From: Fictibacillus terranigra
Lineage (GTDB): Bacteria > Bacillota > Bacilli > Bacillales > Fictibacillaceae
NCBI RefSeq assembly: GCF_030412265.1
Contig: NZ_JAUHLN010000006.1
Location: forward strand, 1 to 64,000
Direction: 5' to 3'
DNA: 64,000 nucleotides
The notes under the pieces were generated by a model. That model was not told the origin of the DNA and did not search any database. It was given only the letters and a program-made list of their open reading frames with translations. Positions 26,169 through 34,855 of the stretch are shown here, in pieces; position 1 is the first letter of the stretch, and each line of letters starts with the position of its first letter. The translations under genes were made by a program, and so were the position numbers.

Positions 26169-27602
26169 CTAATCGATCAGATTGAGCCTGATGGCTTTCA
26201 CTACAGCTTCGGTCCGGTTTTTCACTTTCAGCTTTTTAATGATGGCAGCTACATAATCTCGAACCGTGTATGGGCTTAGATGGAGATGCTCCGCAGCACA
26301 TTGAATCGTTTCACCCTGTGCCATAAGCTTTAGCACCTCTTTTTCTCTCGCAGTAAGCAAGGGGGAACCAAAATCCAGCTGCTGTATGATGTTCCCCCAT
26401 TGTTTATAAAGTGCCTCTCCTGCATATTGGCCAAACTTCATGAGCAATGCCTGCTGATTCGGTTTCGGCTCCTCAAACCATTCACCGCCCTGATCCAATA
26501 GAATCAGACCGAGCAGCCTTCCTTTTCTTGGTGTAAAAATCGGAACGGCCACAAGAGAGGCTACCTGATATTGTTCGACCAGCCGCCTTGGGATATGCTC
26601 TGCTGCATTTTCAAGATAAACAGGCTTGGACTGAAGGATTTTCTGAAGGTACTTTTCCAAAAATGATACCTCTGAGAATGCCACCTTTATATTCTGGACA
26701 TCCTTGCCCAAGTTCTTATGTGCAGCAAAAATACCTCTCTCTACCTTTGGGGAATAGAGAAACAAAGCGCTCCGTTTATAGGAAAGATAGTCAACAAACC
26801 CATGTGCCACCGTTTTTAACGTATCCGAACAGGTTTGTGCCATGAGAAGCCGCAGGGTAAATAATAGAGCTGCGTCTTTCCATTCATTTTCACTTTCAAG
26901 CGTGTTCATCTTAATCTGCCTTTTATACATGTTTGAAATGAGCTCAATCCGCTGATAAGAGATGCTTGAAGCGTCAGATGACTTTAAGCAAAGCAGGAGG
27001 GTTTCCTTTGCAAAAGAGATGGGAATGATTCTCGGCTGCTTAGCCCCAGGATTCAGGAGCCGGCATAAAGCAAGAGAGAGCTGTTCTACTGTATTGGCGG
27101 ACATCGTCATGCAGATATCGATGATCGATTTCGTCTCTTTTGTGGAATCGAGACTTCTCAGTTCGACCAGCCTGTACTCAAAATCTTCTATTCGTAAAAG
27201 TGCCGCCCAATGGAGCGGAATAATGTTGGAAGTGATCATTGTATCGAGCCATTTGTTTCCGTTCGTTTCTGTTGTTAAAGGGATGAGAACCTGGTCGAGG
27301 ATCTTATTGAAAATATACTGAATCGACTGATGATCAATTATTCTCGGATTCTCCTTCTCCTCCAAAATATGATGAATCATATTTTCAATCGCGGACAGCA
27401 AAAAGATCACCTGGCTGTAATCAATATCCATGGAATACTGATCTCTCCATTGGGTCAGCATGGCAAGAATCAGCTGATTGATATGATCATAGTCATTTTT
27501 CTCTAGAAGTTCTTTAAATGAATAAGTCATCATACCGTCAAATTCAGAGATGAGGTCTTCTTGCTGAGAGGAAAGTTCATTTTTCACACGTTTCCAGTTC
27601 AT
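26169..27602 (-). CDS. GAF domain / LuxR-type transcriptional regulator
   Basis: The product (477 residues from ATG 27602, which follows GGGGGAG) has an N-terminal region of unknown fold (about 1-260), a GAF-like sensor domain (about 270-400: SALFLYSPKVERGIFAAHKN, VASLVAVPIFTPRKGRLLGLILLD) and a C-terminal LuxR helix-turn-helix (about 415-477: LTAREKEVLKLMAQGETIQCAAEHLHLSPYTVRDYVAAI). It probably binds DNA as a dimer in response to a small ligand. It is divergent from the DUF6230 cassette, with about 250 bp between them, and is the obvious candidate regulator of it. Confidence 0.85.
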   Translation of the reverse strand: MNWKRVKNELSSQQEDLISEFDGMMTYSFKELLEKNDYDHINQLILAMLTQWRDQYSMDIDYSQVIFLLSAIENMIHHILEEKENPRIIDHQSIQYIFNKILDQVLIPLTTETNGNKWLDTMITSNIIPLHWAALLRIEDFEYRLVELRSLDSTKETKSIIDICMTMSANTVEQLSLALCRLLNPGAKQPRIIPISFAKETLLLCLKSSDASSISYQRIELISNMYKRQIKMNTLESENEWKDAALLFTLRLLMAQTCSDTLKTVAHGFVDYLSYKRSALFLYSPKVERGIFAAHKNLGKDVQNIKVAFSEVSFLEKYLQKILQSKPVYLENAAEHIPRRLVEQYQVASLVAVPIFTPRKGRLLGLILLDQGGEWFEEPKPNQQALLMKFGQYAGEALYKQWGNIIQQLDFGSPLLTAREKEVLKLMAQGETIQCAAEHLHLSPYTVRDYVAAIIKKLKVKNRTEAVVKAIRLNLID

Positions 27603-27789
27603 TAAGATGTCTCCCCCGTATTTTGTCAGGAGAGCAATGCCGTTTAAAAAAAGCGCTTCCACCTCAATTCCTCCCTCTATTTTCGATACTTTCTATCACT
27701 TTATATTTTTCGAAATATTTTTACAATATATGCCCTTTTTTACCCTACATTTGTCGGGGTTAAAAAGTGGATTACGATATTTAACGGAA

Positions 27790-27818
27790 TTGTCAGTTTA
27801 CTTTCCCGAAAGTAAAGT
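27790..27818 (+). promoter_or_regulatory. promoter with inverted-repeat operator for the DUF6230 cassette
   Basis: The inverted repeat TTTACTTTCCCGAAAGTAAA (27797-27816, arms of 9 bp) lies between a possible -35 TTGTCA (27790-27795) and a possible -10 TAAAGT (27813-27818). An operator for the divergent LuxR-type regulator is the simple reading. Confidence 0.45.
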
Positions 27819-27827
27819 AAATGTATA

Positions 27828-27841
27828 TTAAAGCGTTTTCA
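27828..27841. promoter_or_regulatory. CcpA cre-like site
   Basis: Read on the minus strand, TGAAAACGCTTTAA agrees with the cre consensus TGWAANCGNTNWCA at 13 of 14 positions. It is 24 bp upstream of the DUF6230 gene start, between promoter and gene, where CcpA would block transcription. Confidence 0.4.
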
Positions 27842-27864
27842 TAAAATTGAAAGAGGTGGCGTTG

Positions 27865-28464
27865 ATGAGTGAGAAAACCGTCCAATTAAAGCCTGTGGCC
27901 AATAAAGGAGGAACGAACAAGAAGGTCTTCTGGAAAGCTTTTGGCTCCGGAATGATCGTACTGACTGCCCTTCTTAGTTTTATGGGGATTTCAGGTACCG
28001 CTTACGCTATACCAATGGCAGGTGTTGGTGATTTTTACGTTGTTTTTGATCACCTTGAAGGCAAAGGATATACCTTTTATCCAAAAATGGGTGAATCAAG
28101 CAAAGAAAAATCCACACCTCAAGGCACCAACCTGATTAAAGATCTAACCATCAATAACCTTCAGCTCTACAAAGATTTCAACATCAGCGGTGATAAATGG
28201 ATCCGTGTGAAAATTACGGCTAAAAAGCCAGTGCATATCTCTGGATTGCAGCATGATGCTTCCGTCATTGAGGCCGATGCAAAATTCAGCAACCTGGCGC
28301 TGAAAGAAAAACAGAGCAACGACTGGCAGAAGCAATTTCAACAAACCTCATCCACCATCCAGCTCGATCATGCAAAATTGAAAACTCATTATCTCTTTCA
28401 AGAAAAGATCGTCATGAACGGTATGAAAGTAACCGTTGAACGCATCAACAAACCGGGCAACTAA
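27865..28464 (+). CDS. DUF6230 family secreted/membrane-anchored protein
   Basis: The product (199 residues from ATG 27865; AGAGGTGG precedes it) has a basic N-terminus and one hydrophobic segment (about 29-52, ending GTAYAIPMAG), then an extracellular domain. It resembles DUF6230 proteins of Streptomyces and Bacillus. The motifs PVHISGLQHDAS and NLALKEK recur in the third gene of the cassette (PVHLTDLTVDAS, ELGLKK), so the two proteins probably share a domain. No enzymatic motif is visible. It is the first gene of a tightly linked triplet. Confidence 0.75.
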   Translation: MSEKTVQLKPVANKGGTNKKVFWKAFGSGMIVLTALLSFMGISGTAYAIPMAGVGDFYVVFDHLEGKGYTFYPKMGESSKEKSTPQGTNLIKDLTINNLQLYKDFNISGDKWIRVKITAKKPVHISGLQHDASVIEADAKFSNLALKEKQSNDWQKQFQQTSSTIQLDHAKLKTHYLFQEKIVMNGMKVTVERINKPGN

Positions 28465-28481
28465 CATGGGAGGTGAAGAGC

Positions 28482-28895
28482 ATGAGCGCAAGACAATGGA
28501 AACAGGGACGACCCTTTCTTGGTTCGATTCTGACGCTTCTGAGCGGGGCACTTATTTTATGGGTTCCCTTAAATTTAATCGTCAAAGCCTTCCTGCCAGG
28601 CACAGTATCCGTTATTGGAATCCTGTTCGGGGGCTTGGTGCTGTTAATCGGCATCATGGCACTTTTCTTTCCTCAGTTTTCTAAAGTGTTTGGTATTGTG
28701 GCCATCTTTTTATCCATCCTCTCGATTGTTGGTGCCCTTGGCGGTTTTCTCGTCGGAACACTCCTTGGTATTACCGGGGGTTCCTTAATGGTCGCCTGGA
28801 GCCCTCCTGCCGCTGATCGCGGAACGGATAAACAGCCCGGCGAGGCCACAGACGATGATCTTTACATTCCTCATAAGATGGTACAAGCAAAATGA
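28482..28895 (+). CDS. DUF6114 family membrane protein
   Basis: The 137-residue product (ATG 28482, GGGAGGTG upstream; an in-frame GTG nine bases earlier is weaker) has four hydrophobic segments between residues about 12 and 110 and a hydrophilic C-terminal tail. DUF6114 genes are usually next to DUF6230 genes, as here. It overlaps the next gene by 4 bp (ATGA), so translation is coupled. It may anchor or export the two neighbouring surface proteins, but this is only inference. Confidence 0.75.
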   Translation: MSARQWKQGRPFLGSILTLLSGALILWVPLNLIVKAFLPGTVSVIGILFGGLVLLIGIMALFFPQFSKVFGIVAIFLSILSIVGALGGFLVGTLLGITGGSLMVAWSPPAADRGTDKQPGEATDDDLYIPHKMVQAK

Positions 28896-30160
28896 TGGTT
28901 CGAACACTGATGGCCATCACTTGTCTTTTAGGGCTGACAGGACTTTTTAGCCCGTCTCAGGCAAAAGCAGAGACAGCTGGCCAAAAGTTAGAAGGATTTG
29001 TCATCAGTGCCGACCGGGTGGATGGCGGCACCATGCTTCCCCAAGTGGTTATGGGAGAAACATCAGCCAATAAGCAAAAACCGATGATTCGCTTTCAATA
29101 CCGGAATGCCACACTTTATGGCATGAAGCTGACAAAAGTTCTGGCAACCGATCAAGGTCCGATCACCATCATCATGAATGCAAACGGTCCGGTTCATCTG
29201 ACAGACTTGACCGTGGATGCTTCCGCATTTTCTTTAAAGGGAGCCTGTTTGAAGGCGGGTGAATCTGTCCCTGAGCTTGGCCTTAAAAAGGTGACGATGC
29301 TCGTCCATCAGATGAACGCCGCTCAAGGCGAACTTTCCCGGCTTCAGCTTTCAACCGTCAAAGGCAATCATGAACTTCAACGGCCTGATGTACCAAAAGT
29401 TCTGCGGGATTTGTCCTCTCTTCCTTTTTTAGAAGCGAAAGATGCGATCGAGTCATTAATGAAAGGCCATCTTCCGCTTACGTGCGAGGATGAATCGAAG
29501 GAAGATCAGCCTGATGAAAAAAAAGATGACTCGCTTCTTCCCGGTGTTAAACCCGATCAGAAAAAAGAGGACTCGCTTCTTCCCGGTGGTCAAAAGCCGG
29601 TGGATGATGCCGTTAAACCTGTTGAAGATAACATTGGAGGCGTAACAAAACCAGTGAAGGATACGATTGACCATACGACAGAACCGTTAAAAAAAATTAA
29701 GAAACCAGTAGATGATACAGTGGATAACGTTAAAAAACCGGTCAAAAAAGTGACAGAAACCGTTCCTAAAGTAGTGGATGATACGGATAAAACGGTCAAA
29801 CGAGTCATTGATCCGGTAAAGAAACAATTAAAACGGACGAAACAGCAGCTTTGCAAAGACGCTGCTAAAATGGAGGGGAAAGTTCCTAAACAGCTGGGAC
29901 TGGATTTAATCCACGCAGCCCAAAAGGAAAACGTTCCGCTGACTGATCTTTGTTCAAATAACAACGATGCGGAAAAACAATTAAAGCTGCTTCAGAATCA
30001 GCTGTTGAATAATCTGGATCTGCTTTCTCTGCTTAAAGGTGACGAGGATGAACTCGCCTCCCCTGAGCTTTTTGAGAAAATGGAAAAAGAGATGAAGAAA
30101 CATTCAACATTAAAATTGCTGCCTCATCTGTTAAGCCCGTTGAATGGTCTCTTTGGTTAG
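28892..30160 (+). CDS. secreted protein with DUF6230-like domain and Pro-Val-Asp/Lys repeats
   Basis: The 422-residue product has a signal peptide (about 1-27). Residues about 30-165 resemble the DUF6230 neighbour. Then come an acidic-lysine linker with the repeated DSLLPG motif and a low-complexity region (about 232-312) with repeated units such as KPVDDTVDNVKKPVKK, VTETVPKVVDDTDKTVKR. The C-terminal part is helical (KQLGLDLIHAAQKENVPLTDLC, LLNNLDLLSLLKG). It may be a surface protein with a rod-like stalk. It overlaps the DUF6114 gene by 4 bp and ends in a strong terminator. I know no characterised relative. Confidence 0.7.
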   Translation: MMVRTLMAITCLLGLTGLFSPSQAKAETAGQKLEGFVISADRVDGGTMLPQVVMGETSANKQKPMIRFQYRNATLYGMKLTKVLATDQGPITIIMNANGPVHLTDLTVDASAFSLKGACLKAGESVPELGLKKVTMLVHQMNAAQGELSRLQLSTVKGNHELQRPDVPKVLRDLSSLPFLEAKDAIESLMKGHLPLTCEDESKEDQPDEKKDDSLLPGVKPDQKKEDSLLPGGQKPVDDAVKPVEDNIGGVTKPVKDTIDHTTEPLKKIKKPVDDTVDNVKKPVKKVTETVPKVVDDTDKTVKRVIDPVKKQLKRTKQQLCKDAAKMEGKVPKQLGLDLIHAAQKENVPLTDLCSNNNDAEKQLKLLQNQLLNNLDLLSLLKGDEDELASPELFEKMEKEMKKHSTLKLLPHLLSPLNGLFG

Positions 30161-30173
30161 GGCCATCTCCTCC

Positions 30174-30209
30174 AGGCAGTCTGGCCATTTATGTCCAGAC
30201 TGCTTTTTT
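30174..30209 (+). terminator. terminator of the DUF6230/DUF6114 cassette
   Basis: GCAGTCTGG (30176-30184) and CCAGACTGC (30195-30203) pair perfectly and are followed by TTTTTT. Confidence 0.9.
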
Positions 30210-30264
30210 ATTTCATTTCCATCCCCTTAAGCTTAAAATGGAAAATAAAAAAAATCGGGGGTCG

Positions 30265-30425
30265 ATGATGGTACACATCGAGAGAGACCGATCCAACGTG
30301 AACCGGGATGAGGTTGTGAATCTCTACCATGCGGTTGGATGGACCAAACATAACCGGTCAAACATCAGCAATATAATGCCAGCAGCCATACGGTATTTGC
30401 CTACATAGACGGGAAACTGGCATGA
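30265..30425 (+). pseudogene. truncated GNAT acetyltransferase remnant
   Basis: An ATG at 30265 behind GGGGG opens DEVVNLYHAVGWTKHN-like sequence, typical of the start of a GNAT acetyltransferase, ending in a stop at 30406-30408. The next conserved block, SHTVFAYIDGKLA, follows in a different frame and stops at 30425. A frameshift and loss of the acetyl-CoA-binding half make it a relic. Confidence 0.65.
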
Positions 30426-30544
30426 CTTGGAAACACGTTACAAAATAGACAAAAAGGGTTCACATAACGTACATGAAACATCCTCAACGCCTCCTCCCGA
30501 TATGGTAAATTAAAAGGGAAATGAGATACAGGAGGTTACCAGGC

Positions 30545-30832
30545 ATGAATCCATCCATTAAACGATTTATACTCATTGGTATACTTGAAGGAATATCTTT
30601 TTTAGTTTTGCTTGGCATCGCCATGCCATTAAAGTATTTTGCAGACTATCCGCTAGCGGTAACGATTGCGGGATCACTGCATGGGCTTTTCTTTGTTCTG
30701 TACCTGATCGCCCTTGCGAATGTGACCTTTAAAAACCGCTGGCCGTTTACTCTGGTCATGGGAGCACTCGTTGCCTCCGTCCTTCCATTCGGCCCCTTTG
30801 TGTTTGACTCCTACCTGAAAAGAAAAGCGTAA
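30545..30832 (+). CDS. DUF3817 family membrane protein
   Basis: The 95-residue product (ATG 30545; AGGAGG 9 nt upstream) has three hydrophobic segments and the conserved LIGILEGISFLVLLGIAMPLK and GSLHGLFFVLYL of DUF3817 (YdzA-like). The usual histidine in GSLHG is kept. Function in the family is unknown. It stands alone and is closed by a 50-bp repeat element. Confidence 0.85.
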   Translation: MNPSIKRFILIGILEGISFLVLLGIAMPLKYFADYPLAVTIAGSLHGLFFVLYLIALANVTFKNRWPFTLVMGALVASVLPFGPFVFDSYLKRKA

Positions 30833-30839
30833 CAAATTG

Positions 30840-30889
30840 GGTGCCAGGCGCCGCTTTTTGACAGTTGTCAAAAGACGGTGCCTGGCACC
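30840..30889. repeat. 50-bp nested palindromic repeat, copy 2
   Basis: GGTGCCAGGCGCC and GGTGCCTGGCACC enclose TTTTTGACA and TGTCAAAA. It is 43 of 50 identical to the element at 26108 and again sits between two convergent genes. Confidence 0.85.
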
Positions 30890-30894
30890 CTTTC

Positions 30895-31635
30895 CTATAG
30901 GATTGTACCGAGGAAGTCTTTTGTGCGCTGGTTCTGCGGCTGAGAAAAGATCTGGCTCGGGTTTCCTTTCTCCACAATTTTTCCATCGTGCATATACACC
31001 ACCGTATCAGCGGCTTCTCTCGCAAATCCCATCTCATGGGTCACAACAAGCATGGTCATGCCTTCTCTCGCAAGATCCTTCATCGTGGCAAGCACCTCAC
31101 CTACAAGTTCCGGATCCAGGGCAGATGTAGGCTCGTCAAAAAGCATGATCTTCGGCTTCATAGCGAGTGACCTAGCAATAGCCACCCTCTGCTTTTGTCC
31201 CCCTGATAGTTTCGAAGGATACACATCTTCTTTATCAGCCAGTCCGACCTTTTTCAAAAGCGCTCTGCCTTCTTGAACAGCCTGGTCACTAGGCACTTTT
31301 TTAACCATAAGCGGAGCTTCTATGACATTCTCGAGTACGGTTTTATGAGGAAATAGGTTAAAGTGCTGAAAGACCATTCCCACTTCCTGCCTGACCTTGT
31401 TTAAGTCCGTATTCTCGGGTTCTACTACTTTTCCATCGATCGTGATCGTACCGCTTTGTTTGTATTCTAAGAAGTTTAAACAGCGGAGCAGCGTACTTTT
31501 CCCTGAACCGCTGGCGCCAATCAATACAACAACATCCCGTTCATGCACTTCAAGGTTTACATCCTTCAGCACATGAAGATCTCCAAACGATTTATTCAAA
31601 TCTCGGACGTTGATCATGACTTTTCTCTGTTCCAC
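30895..31635 (-). CDS. polar amino acid ABC transporter ATP-binding protein
   Basis: The product is a GlnQ-type ATPase (246 residues from GTG 31635, which has AGGAGG 9 nt upstream; ATG 31617 is the alternative). Walker [10 protein letters not shown], signature [15 protein letters not shown] and Walker [20 protein letters not shown] are intact, and [13 protein letters not shown] is typical of the polar amino acid group. Its start overlaps the permease gene. It powers uptake of an amino acid such as Gln, Arg or cystine; the exact one cannot be read from the sequence. Confidence 0.93.
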   Translation of the reverse strand: MEQRKVMINVRDLNKSFGDLHVLKDVNLEVHERDVVVLIGASGSGKSTLLRCLNFLEYKQSGTITIDGKVVEPENTDLNKVRQEVGMVFQHFNLFPHKTVLENVIEAPLMVKKVPSDQAVQEGRALLKKVGLADKEDVYPSKLSGGQKQRVAIARSLAMKPKIMLFDEPTSALDPELVGEVLATMKDLAREGMTMLVVTHEMGFAREAADTVVYMHDGKIVEKGNPSQIFSQPQNQRTKDFLGTIL

Positions 31636-31648
31636 CCTACTCCACCTC

Positions 31649-32311
31649 CTATTCATCTCCACCGGCAAATCTGCCTTCCAGCTTGTTAACCAAAAGGGTA
31701 AAAAGAAGAACCAGCACTAAATAGTAGATTGCTACAATCAAAAGATAGGTCATTTCTTCAAAGGTCCGTGATCCTTGTGTGGTTGCCACATTGAACAATT
31801 CCGAGGAAGAAATAAATGCAGCAAGCGAGGAATCTTTTAGACCGATAATAAATTGGTTCCCAAGGGGTGGAAGAGCACGCCGGAATGCCTGCGGCAAAAC
31901 GATGCGCCTCATGGCAAGAGAAGTGCTCATCCCTAGCGAACGCCCCGCTTCGAGCTGCCCTTTGTTAATGGATTGTATCGATCCTCTGAAAATCTCGGCA
32001 ATATACGCACTGTTATGCAAGGCGAGTCCAAGCGTGGCACACCAGTATGGAGAAATACCGAGCTCAGCCAATCCAAAATAAAAGAAGAAAATCTGTACGA
32101 TCAGTGGGGTTCCCCTGATAACCGCAATGTAAACGTTCGCGATGGCGTTTAATACTTTGCTGTTTGATAGCTTAAAGAAAGCAAACAGCAATCCTGCTAC
32201 CGTTCCTATTAATACAGAAACTACTGTAATCTGCAGGGTAAGCAGCAATCCTTTCATAAAGAGCGGATAGCTGTCGATGAACACATGAATGAAATGTCCG
32301 ATATCAGGCAA
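31649..32311 (-). CDS. polar amino acid ABC transporter permease
   Basis: The 220-residue permease has five hydrophobic segments and the loop [40 protein letters not shown], a hallmark of the HisMQ/GlnP family. Its start is TTG with AAAGGAG about 10 nt upstream. It lies between the binding-protein and ATPase genes and forms the channel, probably as a homodimer. Confidence 0.93.
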   Translation of the reverse strand: MPDIGHFIHVFIDSYPLFMKGLLLTLQITVVSVLIGTVAGLLFAFFKLSNSKVLNAIANVYIAVIRGTPLIVQIFFFYFGLAELGISPYWCATLGLALHNSAYIAEIFRGSIQSINKGQLEAGRSLGMSTSLAMRRIVLPQAFRRALPPLGNQFIIGLKDSSLAAFISSSELFNVATTQGSRTFEEMTYLLIVAIYYLVLVLLFTLLVNKLEGRFAGGDE

Positions 32312-32373
32312 ACAGGTTCAGCTCCTTTTGCAAGAAAAGAATGTGCCGCATGCTCACACATTCTTCCAGAGAA

Positions 32374-33159
32374 TTATGGTTTTTTCGTAATATCGATCTC
32401 TATATACTTTTTGCTCAATTTCTCCAGTGTTCCGTCTTTTCTTAGTTCCTCAAGCGCTTTATTGACCGCCTTCAATAGTTTCTTGTCCTTTTTGGAAACA
32501 GCGATCGCCTGTTCACTCGTTCCAAGCGTTTCTGCTTCTGAAACCTTGAAGCCTTTTTTAATCGCCTGCTTGCCCGTAATGGTATCTGTAATGACACCTT
32601 CGTGCTTCCCTTCACTCAGGGCACGCAACGCTGTGACATCGCTGTCATAAACCGATATGTCTTTGGAATATTTTTGCGCTTCACTTTCATATGTAGATCC
32701 TTTGGCAACGGCAATATTTTTGCCTTTTATGTCTTTGAGCCCTTTTATGGAGCTGTCTTTCTTAACAAATAAAACCGGCCCTGAATAATAATATGGAGTA
32801 CTGAAATTTACGGCCTTCTTCCTCTCAGGAGTAATCGTATGGCTAGCAACTGCTGCATCAAAACGATTGGTCTTTACCGCTGTAACAATTCCGTGGAATT
32901 TTTGTTTATCCACTTTTGCTTTTAAACCCATTTTCTTTGCAAGCGCCTTTCCTACCGCTACATCAAACCCATCAAGCTTGCCGTTTTTATCCGAGTAGCT
33001 GAACGGGTAAAACTCGCCAGATACGACAAATGAGAATACGCCGTCTTCTTTCAGCTCCACCTCATCACCGCTCGCGGTCTTGGATGTTGAGGACCCGCAG
33101 CCGGAAACCGACAAAACCATTGCAATAATCAGCAGTATAGGAACATAGAACTTTTTCAC
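32374..33159 (-). CDS. polar amino acid ABC transporter substrate-binding lipoprotein
   Basis: The 261-residue product has a lipoprotein signal with Cys21 (LSVSGC) and the SBP-family-3 fold: SYSDKNGKLDGFDVAVGKALAKKMG, FDAAVASHTITPERKK, STPYYYSGP, VAKGSTYE. Family 3 members bind amino acids. AGGAGGAAATGCA precedes the ATG. It is the first gene of a three-gene import operon. Confidence 0.93.
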   Translation of the reverse strand: MKKFYVPILLIIAMVLSVSGCGSSTSKTASGDEVELKEDGVFSFVVSGEFYPFSYSDKNGKLDGFDVAVGKALAKKMGLKAKVDKQKFHGIVTAVKTNRFDAAVASHTITPERKKAVNFSTPYYYSGPVLFVKKDSSIKGLKDIKGKNIAVAKGSTYESEAQKYSKDISVYDSDVTALRALSEGKHEGVITDTITGKQAIKKGFKVSEAETLGTSEQAIAVSKKDKKLLKAVNKALEELRKDGTLEKLSKKYIEIDITKKP

Positions 33160-33500
33160 TGCATTTCCTCCTTTTTATTGTTTGATAGTTCTGAATAATT
33201 CAATGGTAACGTGTCCAAACACTGATTACTAGCTACAAGAGTACTAGAGAGATTGTACTATCCTGGGTAAAATTTCATGCTATTTTTTACCACAAGCACC
33301 GGCCTATTAAATTATTCATGGTTATCAACCTACTATCCTATGAAGTATTTACCCCAATAAACTACAATATAATCGTAGGAATATTCTAAATCTTGCAGAA
33401 TAATTAAATTAACTCTTCATGTGAAACAAACAGGCAGCGTCATTTATAGGTCTATTGTCGCTGATCTGATACACCATAATAAAAGGAGGGACAATAAGCC
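33160..33500. other. divergent promoter region without a recognised switch
   Basis: It must hold the promoters of the amino acid transporter (minus) and the hypothetical gene at 33501 (plus). I looked for a T-box, L-box or SAM element and saw none. Confidence 0.5.
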
Positions 33501-34085
33501 ATGCCTGATGAGGATCAAAAAGTCATTGTGCTTTCGGATTATGTAAAAAAGAAGAAACAAAAAGAAAGGGAAATGGCTGGTCCTGCACGGCTGCTGCTTC
33601 GTCTTACTGTGCTGTTTATAACAGCCAGCGTACTCATTTTTGGAATTTTCATGTGGCAGGATTATAAACGTACGACACTGTTTTCACACAATCCGAATGA
33701 GATATTTGAACTGTTGGACAGTCAGGATGCCAAGTCTCTTACCCCTGCTGTAAAAGAAAAAATCTCCTCGATGGCTGATGAAATTAAAGGTTTGGAATAC
33801 TTGGCCGTCTTTTCAGATCAACAAGGAGCAGGAAAGCCAAATAAACAAGCTCCCGATTATGTCTTCTCCACGGATGGCAAAAATGTAAAAGACACACTCG
33901 GAATGGGGAATGGCAAATGGCATATCGAATATAAATTTAAAGAAGAAAAAAGTAAACTCGTCTGGAACAGCTTCTTGGTTGTATTTATCTTTCTGTCCTT
34001 TGCTCTATTCATTTCCTGGATAGTGATCGGCTTTAAATATCCTGCAGGAATGACGATGACCAGCCGTATGATGTATATCAAATAA
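33501..34085 (+). CDS. two-span membrane protein of unknown function
   Basis: The 194-residue product begins with a charged cytoplasmic stretch (VLSDYVKKKKQKERE), has membrane segments at about 29-50 and 157-177, and an extracellular loop of about 105 residues between them. This looks like a sensor or anchored loop domain, but I know no family. AAAGGAGGG precedes the ATG by 10 nt. Confidence 0.7.
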   Translation: MPDEDQKVIVLSDYVKKKKQKEREMAGPARLLLRLTVLFITASVLIFGIFMWQDYKRTTLFSHNPNEIFELLDSQDAKSLTPAVKEKISSMADEIKGLEYLAVFSDQQGAGKPNKQAPDYVFSTDGKNVKDTLGMGNGKWHIEYKFKEEKSKLVWNSFLVVFIFLSFALFISWIVIGFKYPAGMTMTSRMMYIK

Positions 34086-34114
34086 CAAACAACTAAAAAT
34101 CAGAAGTACGAGTT

Positions 34115-34163
34115 AAACTGCACTCCGATTGCTAGACTAAGGGATTGAGGTGCAGTTTTTTAT
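34115..34163 (+). terminator. terminator of the membrane protein gene
   Basis: AACTGCACTCC and a GGTGCAGTT-type arm (34149-34157) pair across about 24 nt and are followed by TTTTTTATT. Confidence 0.7.
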
Positions 34164-34317
34164 TAATTTGACGGATGCAGTAATGCCCGCTCTTTTCCGG
34201 CTCCTTTGATAGAAAATGACATAAAAAATGAATTATTTCCCGGAAAATGTTTGGAGCTGTCGAATGGCAGCTGAATCATTTTTGTTTTATTTATCGTATA
34301 ATAGAGGAAAGGAGTGA

Positions 34318-34527
34318 TTGACAATCAGTAAGAGCAAGGCACGAAAACAAAGAGAACGACTCATTAGAGAAGGCAGAAGAAACCCTCTGGACGACCGGGG
34401 CAGCTATACGCTTATTGATTTAAGAACAAGGAAAACAAAAACAAAAACAGAAAAACTGAATCAGCAAAAGCACAAAGGCCGATTATCAGATTTACAACAT
34501 CCTGATAAACGGCCTTTATGCGTTTAA
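34318..34527 (+). CDS. small basic protein with an uncertain start
   Basis: The product, about 67-69 residues, is very basic: SKSKARKQRERLIREGRRNPLDD then RTRKTKTKTEKLNQQKHKGR. I recall similar short Bacillus proteins but no function. AAAGGAG (34308-34314) is only 3 nt from the TTG at 34318 but 9 nt from an in-frame ATC at 34324, so either the TTG works at an unusual distance or ATC is the start. The last codons form an inverted repeat (AAAGGCCG and CGGCCTTT) that may terminate transcription. Confidence 0.6.
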   Translation: MTISKSKARKQRERLIREGRRNPLDDRGSYTLIDLRTRKTKTKTEKLNQQKHKGRLSDLQHPDKRPLCV

Positions 34528-34536
34528 TCCTGTATT

Positions 34537-34818
34537 CTACCTTATTAGATATAGAACGGCCGCTGCAGCGCTGGGCAGTCCGAATAACAAAATATGAAAG
34601 GAATAATCACTTTTGCATTCCATCCGTCTTTTCTTTTTTGTGAGATTCCTTACGATCTGACCATCTAAAAAGAGGCAAAGCAAAATGCCTGATAACATAA
34701 ATGCTCCAAAGCCTAATGGACCAGCGACTTCTAATATGAACACCCAACGATCAGTCATCCAGGCGATGAAAACAATTATAACAGCAACTGCAACACCAGC
34801 GAACAGCCAATTCCTCAT
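34537..34818 (-). CDS. DUF5316-like membrane protein
   Basis: The 93-residue product has three hydrophobic segments (about 4-20, 26-50 and 73-92) and a basic loop (RNLTKKKRRMECK). GFGAFMLSGILLCLFLDG resembles DUF5316 proteins. The family call is moderate. No partner is visible. Confidence 0.6.
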   Translation of the reverse strand: MRNWLFAGVAVAVIIVFIAWMTDRWVFILEVAGPLGFGAFMLSGILLCLFLDGQIVRNLTKKKRRMECKSDYSFHILLFGLPSAAAAVLYLIR

Positions 34819-34855
34819 TGCTTAACCTCCATTTAAGTAAAAAACAGATGAAATT

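Noticed and set aside
33160-33500. T-box or other amino acid riboswitch before the polar amino acid transporter
   Set aside because: I looked for the T-box sequence (TGGNACCGCG) and a terminator/antiterminator pair and found neither.
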